Assembly: GCA_964521025.1 (NCBI GenBank)
Contig: CAZFPK010000015.1
Location: 1 to 64,000, forward strand
Direction of reading: 5' to 3'
From: DRTC01 sp964521025
GTDB taxonomy: Bacteria; Cloacimonadota; Cloacimonadia; Cloacimonadales; TCS61
DNA: 64,000 nucleotides
The position numbers and the translations under genes were made by a program. A model generated the notes under the pieces. That model was not told the origin of the DNA and did no database searches. It was given only the letters and a program-made list of their open reading frames with translations. This document shows positions 1 to 7,739 of this stretch, piece by piece. Positions within the stretch are counted from its first letter, which is position 1. Each line of letters starts with the position of its first letter.

Positions 1-50
1 AAATTTACACCTTAAAGAGAAAGTTTTTTTGTCCTAACAAAGTAATCCAC

Positions 51-343
51 TTAACCGTAATGGTACCAGTGCAAGTCAAAGTCGTCCTGCAGTTCTTTGC
101 TGTTGTAGAGGTATTTGCTTTCATCTCCGGCAGTAGTGGAGAGTCCTGCCAGTCTCATGCCAAAGGGATAATCTGGTTTCCCGTATAGTGATAAGTAAGA
201 TAATCGATATCACCATCTCCATCGCAATCTCCGGATTGAATGGAGTATATGTTAGGTGGAATAGTGTCATCGAGAGACAAAAGAAATATAAAGTTCAGCA
301 GCAAAAATAACGAAAATATTATGTTTAGGTTTTCATTTTTCAA
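51..343 (-). pseudogene. RHS/YD-repeat protein remnant, frameshifted
   Basis: Reading on the minus strand from 343, a ribosome binding site (AGAGG) and ATG open a 62-residue frame. It has a hydrophobic N-terminus, then DCDGDGDIDY and LTYHYTGNQ, and stops at 155. After a one-base shift near 170 the next frame continues as YPFGMRLAGLSTTAGDE, SKYLYNSKELQDDF and LHWYHYG, ending with TAA at 51. The PFGMRLAG / KYLYNxKELQDD / WYxYG sequence is the conserved core of RHS/YD-repeat proteins. The usual continuation (GARxYDP) is missing and the total length is under 100 codons, so this is a fragment, not a functional RHS toxin carrier. It lies 52 bases downstream of the protease gene and may be co-transcribed with it. 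The family call comes from motif memory, not a search. Confidence 0.6.
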
Positions 344-395
344 ACCTCTTCACAATCACAAAAAAATAAACAAGATAAATATTGGCAGGTAATTT

Positions 396-848
396 TTATT
401 TTCTTTTGTTTATGATTTTTACAATATCCTCCGAAATTCCCAATAAACTTTCTGAAATATTCTCCCCGAACTTAACATTCCCCGGCTGGATTCCCAGCAG
501 AAAAGTTTCCATTTTGAAGAATTCGGAAATCCTGTTTAATGAAACCGTATGTGTATTGATCGTATTATCCTGTACTTCCTCGACCGGGATTAGATCAAAA
601 AAACCGGCAGTTTGGTTAAAGTCGGTGCAATCGACCAGAACCAGAATATCGGGAGCAAGTTTGTTTATATTACCGACGAATTTCTCGATGCCGCTTTCCA
701 CGATCAGGGTTTGGATGTTGTTATTTGGTTTGATATTCTCAACGAGATAGATACCAACACGGTCATCGCTGAGCAGGGCATTTCCGATCCCCACAAAAAG
801 GATTTTTTTTTCTTTTTGAGAGACGAGGTTTTTTATTTTTTCGAGCAT
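396..848 (-). CDS. [NiFe] hydrogenase maturation protease (HycI/HyaD family)
   Basis: Endopeptidase that removes the C-terminal tail of the hydrogenase large subunit after nickel insertion. The 150-residue product has the family core: GIGN at residues 20-23, the DD pair at 28-29, Glu51 in VESG, Asp73 in VDCTD, His100 in THTVS and GIQP at 119-122. The Glu, Asp and His positions are those that bind nickel in HycI-type proteases. I start at 848 because AAAGGAAAAAAT precedes that ATG; a longer reading to 1052 runs through two copies of an intergenic palindrome and is unlikely. It is the last gene of the hydrogenase operon, about 350 bases after the NuoI-like gene. Its probable substrate is the large subunit at 7740-8942, whose tail is of the HycE type. 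Confidence 0.93.
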   Translation of the reverse strand: MLEKIKNLVSQKEKKILFVGIGNALLSDDRVGIYLVENIKPNNNIQTLIVESGIEKFVGNINKLAPDILVLVDCTDFNQTAGFFDLIPVEEVQDNTINTHTVSLNRISEFFKMETFLLGIQPGNVKFGENISESLLGISEDIVKIINKRK

Positions 849-864
849 ATATTTTTTCCTTTCT

Positions 865-947
865 CTCGTTCCCAAACTCCTCTTTGGGAATGCGTTGTTT
901 GAAATTCCTCGTTCCCAAACTCCTCTTTGGGAATGCGTTGTTTGAAA
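865..947. repeat. Two tandem copies of a GTTCCCAAAC-type palindrome
   Basis: Two identical 40-base units (865-904 and 908-947). Each contains CGTTCCCAAAC, a short loop CTCCT and the returning arm TTTGGGAA, followed by TGCGTTGTTTGAAA. They lie just upstream of the protease start. Related palindromes occur inside hypF at 14489-14620. Confidence 0.85.
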
Positions 948-1047
948 AACACTATTTTGATAAGGTTTAACAGAAAATGAAACAGAGTCTCTATACCTGG
1001 CATTATCCCGAAAATCATTCGGGAGAGTTTTGTAATGAGATGAGAAG

Positions 1048-1192
1048 CCCATGACTTTAGTCGTGGGAATTAAAAAGAGTGAAAAAAATAATCACAAACC
1101 GGAGGTTTGCGTTACATAAAAAACTACCGAAGTTCTTGATACTTCGGAGTTGTAAAATATTTTATTCGCGACAATTCGCGTTCATTCGCGGT
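1048..1192. repeat. Cluster of short hairpins and a 10-bp phased triplet
   Basis: This 350-base gap between the protease and the NuoI-like gene holds four different short repeats. They are a CCCATGACT/AGTCGTGGG hairpin (1048-1067), an ACAAACC/GGTTTGC hairpin followed by GTTACA (1093-1116), a CCGAAGT/ACTTCGG hairpin (1127-1147), and three ATTCGCG-type units at a 10-base spacing (1164-1192) ending next to the preceding gene's stop codon. I see no gene here. Confidence 0.75.
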
Positions 1193-1198
1193 TAAACA

Positions 1199-1810
1199 TC
1201 AAACCAGATTCTTCACCTGCACTTTACGATTACAATTCGGGCAGAGAGTATTGAAAAAGTCTTTTCTTTTCAGGTCATCTTTAATTTTTACGGAAATTTC
1301 TTCTGCAGAAGCGAGTTCCAGTCTTTCATTCAGCATATTCAGGTTCAGCATGGACGAATATGCTTTTGGACCTAATTTGTCATGCACGAATTTCAGGTGT
1401 TGTTTGGTAGTGATAATTGCGCCGCAGTTTTCGCAGATAAGAAGTTCTCTTTCCTGGGTTTCGATCAGGTCGCTGCGGTCGAAAACAGCCAGATCCCAGG
1501 CTTTGTCATCGAGTTTAACGCCTTTCCGGGTAGTACAGTGTTCTTCACATTTACCGCAGAAAATGCATTTCCCGATGTTACGCGTAATCGTTCTCATCCT
1601 TTTTCCGGGATCATCCTCGAAGGTGATCGCTCCTGCAGGACAGACATTTGTGCAGGCTTCGCAGCCGACGCAGTTATCTTCATCCACAGTTGGTTTCCCT
1701 CTGAATCCATCAAAAGGAGTATGCGGTGCAAATGGGAATCTCGATGTATATGGTTTCGTAAATAACGATATTAATGCTTCTTTGACTTCTCTTAATTTCG
1801 GATATTTCAT
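1199..1810 (-). CDS. NuoI/HycF-like 2x[4Fe-4S] hydrogenase ferredoxin subunit with zinc ribbon
   Basis: Peripheral electron-transfer subunit (MbhN/EchF/HycF position) carrying electrons to the hydrogenase small subunit. The 203-residue protein has two ferredoxin motifs: C47, C50, C53, C57 and C82, C85, C88, C92. The last cysteine of the second motif is followed by Thr rather than Pro. After residue 120 there are two further CxxC pairs (C126/C129 and C190/C193). This resembles the C-terminal metal-binding extension of HycF/HyfH, so the protein is closer to the formate-hydrogenlyase type than to plain NuoI. The start overlaps the MrpG stop by four bases, implying translational coupling. Confidence 0.92.
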   Translation of the reverse strand: MKYPKLREVKEALISLFTKPYTSRFPFAPHTPFDGFRGKPTVDEDNCVGCEACTNVCPAGAITFEDDPGKRMRTITRNIGKCIFCGKCEEHCTTRKGVKLDDKAWDLAVFDRSDLIETQERELLICENCGAIITTKQHLKFVHDKLGPKAYSSMLNLNMLNERLELASAEEISVKIKDDLKRKDFFNTLCPNCNRKVQVKNLV

Positions 1811-2124
1811 TTTTTAACATCCTTATAATCATCGACAACGGATCTATCCCAGAGTTTAATCCCGAAAGTATGAGCTGCCCTGATCAAAGCGTGTGCTGCC
1901 ACGGTCGAAGCAAAGAATAAAAGAGGAATCGCGATCAGGGCTTTTAGACCAATATTAGAGAAACCGTAACGGAGGAATAATCCGAATAAAATGCTGCAGG
2001 TTCCCAAAGTAACGCACTTCGTTGCAGCCTGCAATCTATTATAAACATCCGGTAAACGGAGTAATCCCAGAACACCGAAAAAATCGAATAAAACACCGAT
2101 TCCGATAAATATATAACTAATCAT
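1807..2124 (-). CDS. Mrp antiporter subunit G-like membrane protein (MbhC/MrpG)
   Basis: Small 105-residue membrane protein with three hydrophobic helices. The RLPDVYNRLQAATKC segment is characteristic of the MnhG/MrpG family. In Mbh-type hydrogenases this subunit is part of the Na+/H+ antiporter module attached to the membrane arm. The gene overlaps MrpF by eight bases upstream and the ferredoxin gene by four bases downstream. All Mrp-type subunits are present in this operon, so it is a complete module rather than a stray copy. Confidence 0.93.
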   Translation of the reverse strand: MISYIFIGIGVLFDFFGVLGLLRLPDVYNRLQAATKCVTLGTCSILFGLFLRYGFSNIGLKALIAIPLLFFASTVAAHALIRAAHTFGIKLWDRSVVDDYKDVKK

Positions 2125-2377
2125 CTAACTTTTTCCCCGCTAAATATTTTGCCAGAGTAATAGTTCCGATAAAACTTAAAATGATCCAGGCAATCCCGAT
2201 ATCTATCAGGAACAAGCGTTCGGTTTTGATTGCCAGAAGAACGCAGACACCTACTACCAGTATTCCAAAAATATCGATCGCTACCATCCGGTCTGCTATG
2301 GTCGGTCCTTTGACGACACGGTAAAAGATGAGAAAACTCAAACCGATCAAAATGTATAAAAAGATATCAATAATCAT
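2117..2377 (-). CDS. Mrp antiporter subunit F-like membrane protein (MbhB/MrpF)
   Basis: An 86-residue, three-helix membrane protein. The GPTIADRMVAIDIFG sequence (about residues 24-38) is the conserved MrpF/MnhF motif. It works with the E and G subunits in the cation-translocating part of the complex. The ATGA overlap with the end of MrpE and the eight-base overlap with MrpG place it in a translationally coupled E-F-G block. Confidence 0.94.
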   Translation of the reverse strand: MIIDIFLYILIGLSFLIFYRVVKGPTIADRMVAIDIFGILVVGVCVLLAIKTERLFLIDIGIAWIILSFIGTITLAKYLAGKKLDD

Positions 2378-2877
2378 TCAAAAATCCTTTTAATAAATTT
2401 TTCAAATCTACCGAGAATTTTCTTCGAGTAATCCGCAGGTTTGTTCCCGCTGACATAGATCCAGTGAATATAGAATTTATCATCGATCACATCGACTGTG
2501 ATCGTGCCGGGTGTCATGGTGATGGAATTTGCCAGGAAAGTCTTACCGATATTGGTTTTTAAGTTGGATTTGACCTGCACTATTCCCGGTCTTATGGGCA
2601 TGGACGGACTGATGACGCGGTAAGCAACATCAAAATTCGCTTTGATGCATTCCCAGATAAAGACAAATAAATAGACGATCATCCAGAAATATCTTTGTGG
2701 TTGGAAAAACTTGCGCACATCTTTGAGGAAAGTATTTCCAAAAACAAGAGCTGTGATCAATGCTGCTGCGAGACCGATAATAATATTCGGATAATCAAAA
2801 TTGAAACCGCCTTCATCACCGAAAGTGAACAACATCCATAAAATGAAAGCAATAATAAACAAAATAAAATATCGCAT
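2374..2877 (-). CDS. Mrp antiporter subunit E-like membrane protein (MbhA/MrpE)
   Basis: A 167-residue protein with N-terminal transmembrane helices and a cytoplasmic C-terminal domain. Segments such as NSITMTPGTITVDV (about residues 117-130) and the following IHWIYV are typical of MrpE/MnhE. AGGATTT lies in front of the ATG. It begins the E-F-G block after a 119-base gap behind MrpD, the widest spacing within the Mrp set; I see no clear promoter or terminator in that gap. Confidence 0.93.
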   Translation of the reverse strand: MRYFILFIIAFILWMLFTFGDEGGFNFDYPNIIIGLAAALITALVFGNTFLKDVRKFFQPQRYFWMIVYLFVFIWECIKANFDVAYRVISPSMPIRPGIVQVKSNLKTNIGKTFLANSITMTPGTITVDVIDDKFYIHWIYVSGNKPADYSKKILGRFEKFIKRIFE

Positions 2878-2996
2878 TTTAAATCCTATTTTTTATTAAC
2901 CCCTCTCAATGGAAATCCTTATTATCTCCCTTTTTAAGAGAGAACTGAAGAGGATTAAACAAATATAAAACAAACATCTTTATCAATCCTGATCAT

Positions 2997-4538
2997 TTAA
3001 TGTCCGATAACTGTTGTTGAATATTTAACCGTATCGATCAAAGTATCGACTGCCGGCGTCAGGAAAGTGTCTCTCACGCCCGGAATTACAAACAAACTCA
3101 AAAGAACACATAATATCGCCAGAGCGACCATGGAAAAGCACATGGAATAGGGAACTTCTTTAATTTTTAAATTATCCTTATCTTCCGGATCATTTCCAGA
3201 TTTATTGAAAAAAGTGTATCTCTGCATTTTCAAAAAATAAGCCAGAGTTATGATGCTGACGATAACTGCCAGCAAAGCCAGAACATAATACCTTGCTTGA
3301 ACTGCTGCCACGATGATGATCAATTTACTGAAAAAACCATTAAAGGGCGGAAGCCCGGAAATTGCCATGGAACCGGCAAAAGAAGTAGAGGATGTGATCG
3401 GCATTTTTTCCGATAAACCTCCGAGTTTACGCATATCTCTGGTTCCGGTGCTGTATTCGACAGAACCGGCACTAAGAAAGAGCAAGCCCTTGAAAACCGC
3501 ATGATTGATCAAATGGTACAATCCTCCGGTAATGGACAATGCAGCAATAGTTCTGCTTCCGTTTTGAGATAAGATCAACATCCCGATCCCGAGTCCAAGG
3601 ATAACATAACCCATCTGGCTGATACTCGAATAAGCCAGCAGTCTTTTGATATCCCACTGCCCGAAAGCGAGAAGTCCGCCCACGATCATGGAGATCGTTC
3701 CGAGAACAGTAATTGTGAGCGCAAATTCATAAGAGATCGTGAACATATTAAAGAACAATCTCATGATCACATAAATACCGACTGCTTTGATGAATACTCC
3801 GGAAAGCATGGCCGAGATGGAAGACGGAGCAGATGAATGCGCATCCGGAAGCCAGGCATGGAACGGAAAGATAGCTGCTTTCAGTCCAAATCCGACTAAT
3901 AACAGCACAGAAATAAATTTGATGAAAATACCGCTTCGAGGAAGCAGTATAGAAATATCTGCAATATTCAAAGTTCCGGTTTTCCAGTAGATAAATCCGA
4001 TTCCCATCAGGATCAATAAAGAAGCAATACCACCGAGAACCTGGTATTTGAAGGAAGCTTCCAGCTGCTGTTTGCGGATCCCAAAACTAACCAGAGCATA
4101 CGAAGCGATAGCAGCAATTTCCAGAAATACATAAAGATTAAAAATATCTCCGCTGATCACGATCCCGTTCATTCCTGCGATCATCAAAGAGAATAGAATA
4201 TAAAATTTTCTTTCAGCAGTATATTGCCTGGTATATGAGAAGGAATAAAAAGCAGCGAGGAAACCGATCAGGGAAATGATCAGCAGCATGAACTTGCTCA
4301 GACCGTCGATCACCATATAGATCGCGATCGGGATTCCATGATGTGCTTCAAATCCGCCGACCCTGTAAACTAAAGTTGTATCGATATTTAAAATGAAATA
4401 TAACGACAATCCTGTCAGAAATAATAGAAACAGGTTGGTGAGAACTTTTCCAAATCCTTTTATGAGCCTGCCCAGGATCGCCATTAAAAAAGCAGAACCG
4501 AGAGGAATAATTACGAACAAAGGAATCAAATAATTCAT
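2997..4538 (-). CDS. MrpD/NuoN-like proton-conducting antiporter subunit (MbhH-like)
   Basis: A 513-residue polytopic membrane protein of the proton-conducting transporter family. The two key charged residues are present: Glu140 in the helix reading NLYVFLEIAA, and Lys220 in FGLKAAIFPFHAWLPDAH. The family sequence SSAPSSISAMLSG follows the lysine. It should be a working ion channel of the complex, in contrast to the 609-residue homologue upstream, which lacks the equivalent glutamate. The start at 4538 has AAAAGGATAG in front and lies three bases after the MrpC stop. Confidence 0.95.
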   Translation of the reverse strand: MNYLIPLFVIIPLGSAFLMAILGRLIKGFGKVLTNLFLLFLTGLSLYFILNIDTTLVYRVGGFEAHHGIPIAIYMVIDGLSKFMLLIISLIGFLAAFYSFSYTRQYTAERKFYILFSLMIAGMNGIVISGDIFNLYVFLEIAAIASYALVSFGIRKQQLEASFKYQVLGGIASLLILMGIGFIYWKTGTLNIADISILLPRSGIFIKFISVLLLVGFGLKAAIFPFHAWLPDAHSSAPSSISAMLSGVFIKAVGIYVIMRLFFNMFTISYEFALTITVLGTISMIVGGLLAFGQWDIKRLLAYSSISQMGYVILGLGIGMLILSQNGSRTIAALSITGGLYHLINHAVFKGLLFLSAGSVEYSTGTRDMRKLGGLSEKMPITSSTSFAGSMAISGLPPFNGFFSKLIIIVAAVQARYYVLALLAVIVSIITLAYFLKMQRYTFFNKSGNDPEDKDNLKIKEVPYSMCFSMVALAILCVLLSLFVIPGVRDTFLTPAVDTLIDTVKYSTTVIGH

Positions 4539-4541
4539 TTT

Positions 4542-4907
4542 CTATCCTTTTAGACTATTTATCTTTCTGATATCGAATGTTCCGTATTTTCGAAATAACC
4601 TGATGGCAACCGAAAGCAGCAAAGCAGTTGTTGCCAGCCCGATCACGATCGCTGTCAGGATCATTGCCTGCGGCAGTGGATCGACAAATGTGTTTGTCTG
4701 AATTCCAAAAACTTTATTATTGATTATCATTTCCTGTTTGAGGATTGGAACAGTTCCCCCGTTCACATAACCGATCAGAATCAGGAAAAGGTTGACGCTG
4801 TATTCCATAATACAGAGACCGATGATGATCTTGATCAGGTTTCTCTTCATTAAAACACCGTATAATCCAACCAGGAAAAGGATAAAACATAAAAAATATA
4901 CTATCAT
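4542..4907 (-). CDS. Mrp antiporter subunit C-like (NuoK family)
   Basis: A 121-residue, three-helix NuoK/MnhC-type subunit. The segment LIKIIIGLCIMEYSVNLFLI and the late DPLPQAMILTAIVIGLATTA are diagnostic of MrpC. I take the start at 4907, where ATG overlaps the MrpB stop as ATGA. A longer reading from 4967 would overlap MrpB deeply and adds a Cys-rich stretch foreign to the family. It would pair with MrpD in the membrane arm. Confidence 0.95.
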   Translation of the reverse strand: MIVYFLCFILFLVGLYGVLMKRNLIKIIIGLCIMEYSVNLFLILIGYVNGGTVPILKQEMIINNKVFGIQTNTFVDPLPQAMILTAIVIGLATTALLLSVAIRLFRKYGTFDIRKINSLKG

Positions 4908-5344
4908 TTGGATACCTCGTCGTTGAAAACAGCAAGAGCAATAAAGATCGTCGAGATTGCAGCACAAACCTCTGCTCCGACTACAACATTTTCGATCGGG
5001 ACAAAACCGGCACTCAATACTTTTCCGATCGCTCCTTTATTGACAAAATCAGCGAAGAAGACGACAGAACCCGAAATCAACAACCCGATCCCGGCAAGAA
5101 CCAGAAAGCCGAGAATAGCAGCACTTTCAAGAAATTCCAGTCCGCCTTCTTCCCTCCGCAACCTGGGAAGTATCTGACCATACGCCAAAATCTGTAAGAT
5201 AAACGAACCTGCCATGATCACTCCGCCGGCAAATCCTCCGCCTGGTGTAAGATGTCCGTGCACAACAATATAAATACCGAACAGAAAAATGACCGGAGCA
5301 ATTATCTGGGCAATTTTTTGAACAATTAATGACATTCCTTTCAT
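4904..5344 (-). CDS. Mrp antiporter subunit B-like membrane protein (MbhF/MrpB)
   Basis: A 146-residue membrane protein with four hydrophobic helices. YIVVHGHLTPGGGFAGGVIM (residues 25-44) is the hallmark of the MnhB/MrpB domain. CAGGAGTAATT precedes the ATG; an internal ATG three codons on is possible but lacks a better site. It overlaps MrpC by four bases and follows the MbhD/E fusion by two bases, so the B and C products are probably made in fixed ratio. Confidence 0.95.
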   Translation of the reverse strand: MKGMSLIVQKIAQIIAPVIFLFGIYIVVHGHLTPGGGFAGGVIMAGSFILQILAYGQILPRLRREEGGLEFLESAAILGFLVLAGIGLLISGSVVFFADFVNKGAIGKVLSAGFVPIENVVVGAEVCAAISTIFIALAVFNDEVSK

Positions 5345-5346
5345 AA

Positions 5347-5886
5347 TTACTCCTGTTCCTCTTTTTTCTTTCCTTTAATTCTCAGGACGGTTAAGACTCC
5401 AATCACAGCAGTAAAGAGAACTGTTGCTTCCCCGAGTGTATCATAAGCCCTGAAATCAAAGATCACACCTGTTACCAGGTTAGCACTGTGAGTTTCGGAT
5501 GCTCCATAAATATAAGCGGTTGACATCCTGGTCAGGTGGTCTCCAAACCGGCTCAAGGTTCCTGTCATTCTCTCAAAAATAAACAGGAACAACAAAGTAA
5601 AGATGATCGTTACGATCAGGTAAACGAGTGATTGAGGACTGAATTTGGTTTGAATTTCTTCCTTTGTCGTGTTCTTAATTACTGCGATCATGATGATCAA
5701 GGTGATGATCTCCACCACAACCTGCACGAGCGCCAGATCCGGAGCCTGCAAAAGGAGAAAACAGATCACCAGACCAAAACCTACAACCCCATAAGAAATT
5801 ACAGCAGAAAGAAGGTCTCTGGCATTTAATGAATAGAATGAACCCAGGATCATTAAAACCAGCATTATAATTAGATAGATTTCCAT
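5347..5886 (-). CDS. MbhD (DUF4040) + MbhE-like fusion, equivalent to MrpA C-terminus
   Basis: A 179-residue membrane protein. The first half (SLNARDLLSAVISYGVVG, then APDLALVQVVVE) is the DUF4040 domain known from MbhD and from the C-terminal part of MrpA. The second half ends with DFRAYDTLGEATVLFTAVIGV, the MbhE signature also found at the end of MrpA. Archaeal Mbh encodes these as two genes, while Mrp antiporters carry them at the end of one long MrpA. Here they form an independent two-domain gene after a separate NuoL-like gene. AAGGCAAAAAT precedes the start. Confidence 0.9.
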   Translation of the reverse strand: MEIYLIIMLVLMILGSFYSLNARDLLSAVISYGVVGFGLVICFLLLQAPDLALVQVVVEIITLIIMIAVIKNTTKEEIQTKFSPQSLVYLIVTIIFTLLFLFIFERMTGTLSRFGDHLTRMSTAYIYGASETHSANLVTGVIFDFRAYDTLGEATVLFTAVIGVLTVLRIKGKKKEEQE

Positions 5887-5896
5887 ATTTTTGCCT

Positions 5897-7726
5897 TTAT
5901 AACATAATAATCAAGAGAATTATCAAACCGCCGATCACCCAGCTGATATAAGTTGTCAAAACTCCGGAATGTCCTTCACTGAAGAAGGAATTGCACCATA
6001 AAATGAAATTTCTGCCGAGCTCATAAATATCGAACCATTTCTTTTCCGCTTTTTTATAAAAGAATGACAGGAATTTGAAATCGCTGATGGTCTTATAAAA
6101 TTCCAGGGGACTGAAACTTGTTTCATCCTGGATTTTCTCTCCCAGCATAAAACTATCGGAAGTTCTCATATTCTTGATATTCCCCAAAAGGTAAATAATA
6201 TATCCGACAACGATCGAGATCAGGATAAGGACGGAAACGAATTGAGATTTCCAGATCCCGATATAATCGAATTTCCCGGTGATCGGTTCGATGAATCTCG
6301 GAACTGCGAATTTAACTGCAAATACACCGAATACAATGCAAAGTGCGGCAATTATGATCTGCGGGATCCACATCAGGAAACCGACTTCTTTGATATCTTT
6401 GTTCTCCTGTTTTCTTCTTCCCAGAAAAATTCCGGAAATGAATTTGATAAAACCGGCAAGAGTTAGTGCCGAACCAAAAACTGCAGCGATCAGCCATATA
6501 ATCCAGAGTTTGTTTGCCAGAGCCGATCCGGTATTTCCAAAATCGATGATTCCCTGGTAGATCATCCATTTGGAAGAGAAACCGTTGAAAGGTGGAATCC
6601 CGGAAATAGCAAGAGCACAGACCAAAGCAGCAATAAATGTCAACGGCATGAATTTTGATAATCCGCCTAGTTCATCGAGTTCGCTTTTACCGGTTCTTTT
6701 TTCCACACTTCCGGCAGTTAAAAATAAACCGCTTTTATACAGAGTGTTGTTGACCATGTGAAATAGTCCGGCTGCAATTCCGAGCGGTGTTCCCAGACCG
6801 ATACCTGTGATCATATATCCGACCTGAGAGATAGTTGAATATCCTAACAATTTTTTAAAATTTTTCTGGATTATCAACATCATCGATGCTGTAAAAATTG
6901 TTATTGCTCCGATAATTAAAAGTAAAAGTGTTGCCCAAGCAGTCATTTCAAAGAGGTTGGTACAAATCCTGACTAAAAAATAGATACCCAGGAGTTTATC
7001 GAGAGAAGCAGGTAAGAATGCCGAGGTGGAAGCAGGAGCTTTGGCTGCATAACCGGGAATCCAGCTGTGAACCGGAAATGCTCCGGCTTTAGTAAAGCTG
7101 CCGATCAAAAGAGTTAAAAAAGCGATAATTCCTAATGCACCCGTTGTCTGGACGGATATTCCGCTCATTTTCATTGTTCCGGTCATCTTCCAGAGAATGG
7201 CAATGCCGAGGATCATCAAAGAATCCGATGCTCCGATCAAGATCAAGCTTTTCTTGGCTGCTGCTGAACTTTTCTCATCATAACCTTTGATCAATTTGAA
7301 AAGAGTTACCCCGAGAATTCCCCAGAAGGTGATAAATAAAACGAAATGATTTGAAAGAATAACACCGAAAGATGCTCCGAGAGTTATGAGATAATAGGAG
7401 TAATAACTGATGATCTCTTTCTTCCTGGTTATATAGGATAATGAATACAGAACGAATAAGAAACCAAAAAAACCTGTAAACAGAATGACAAGCTTACTTA
7501 AACCATCGAGATTGAAAATAAAGAATTTATCGATCCCGAGGAATTTGCTGAACTGAAGGTCGAACATGCGGTTGGGAACAAAAAATAATCGATATGAATA
7601 GAAAAGAGTTAATGCGGAAACGATGAGAGCGATTATTCCTTTTAAGATCTTCATAGTTTCAGGAAATAAAAACAGGAACAATCCTGCTGCCAAAGGTAAA
7701 AAAATCAGATATTGAATTTCAACCAT
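5897..7726 (-). CDS. NuoL/MrpA-like antiporter subunit lacking the TM5 glutamate
   Basis: A 609-residue polytopic protein of the proton-conducting transporter family; it corresponds to the long N-terminal part of MrpA or to a second MbhH-like subunit. The lysine of the discontinuous helix is present (Lys213 in GSFTKAGAFPVHSWIPGYA), followed by APASTSAFLPAS. At the position where active members have FWE or FLE the sequence reads TFWGILGVTL, so the conserved glutamate is Gly136. The C-terminal 150 residues form an amphipathic extension. RBS AAAGGTT lies nine bases from the ATG. It lies between the large subunit and MbhD/E genes. Loss of the glutamate makes its role in ion pumping doubtful. Confidence 0.9.
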   Translation of the reverse strand: MVEIQYLIFLPLAAGLFLFLFPETMKILKGIIALIVSALTLFYSYRLFFVPNRMFDLQFSKFLGIDKFFIFNLDGLSKLVILFTGFFGFLFVLYSLSYITRKKEIISYYSYYLITLGASFGVILSNHFVLFITFWGILGVTLFKLIKGYDEKSSAAAKKSLILIGASDSLMILGIAILWKMTGTMKMSGISVQTTGALGIIAFLTLLIGSFTKAGAFPVHSWIPGYAAKAPASTSAFLPASLDKLLGIYFLVRICTNLFEMTAWATLLLLIIGAITIFTASMMLIIQKNFKKLLGYSTISQVGYMITGIGLGTPLGIAAGLFHMVNNTLYKSGLFLTAGSVEKRTGKSELDELGGLSKFMPLTFIAALVCALAISGIPPFNGFSSKWMIYQGIIDFGNTGSALANKLWIIWLIAAVFGSALTLAGFIKFISGIFLGRRKQENKDIKEVGFLMWIPQIIIAALCIVFGVFAVKFAVPRFIEPITGKFDYIGIWKSQFVSVLILISIVVGYIIYLLGNIKNMRTSDSFMLGEKIQDETSFSPLEFYKTISDFKFLSFFYKKAEKKWFDIYELGRNFILWCNSFFSEGHSGVLTTYISWVIGGLIILLIIML

Positions 7727-7739
7727 AATATAACCTTTA

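Noticed and set aside
382..1765. Several plus-strand open frames opposite the protease and ferredoxin genes
   Set aside because: They are antisense to genes with clear catalytic or cluster motifs and have no motifs of their own.
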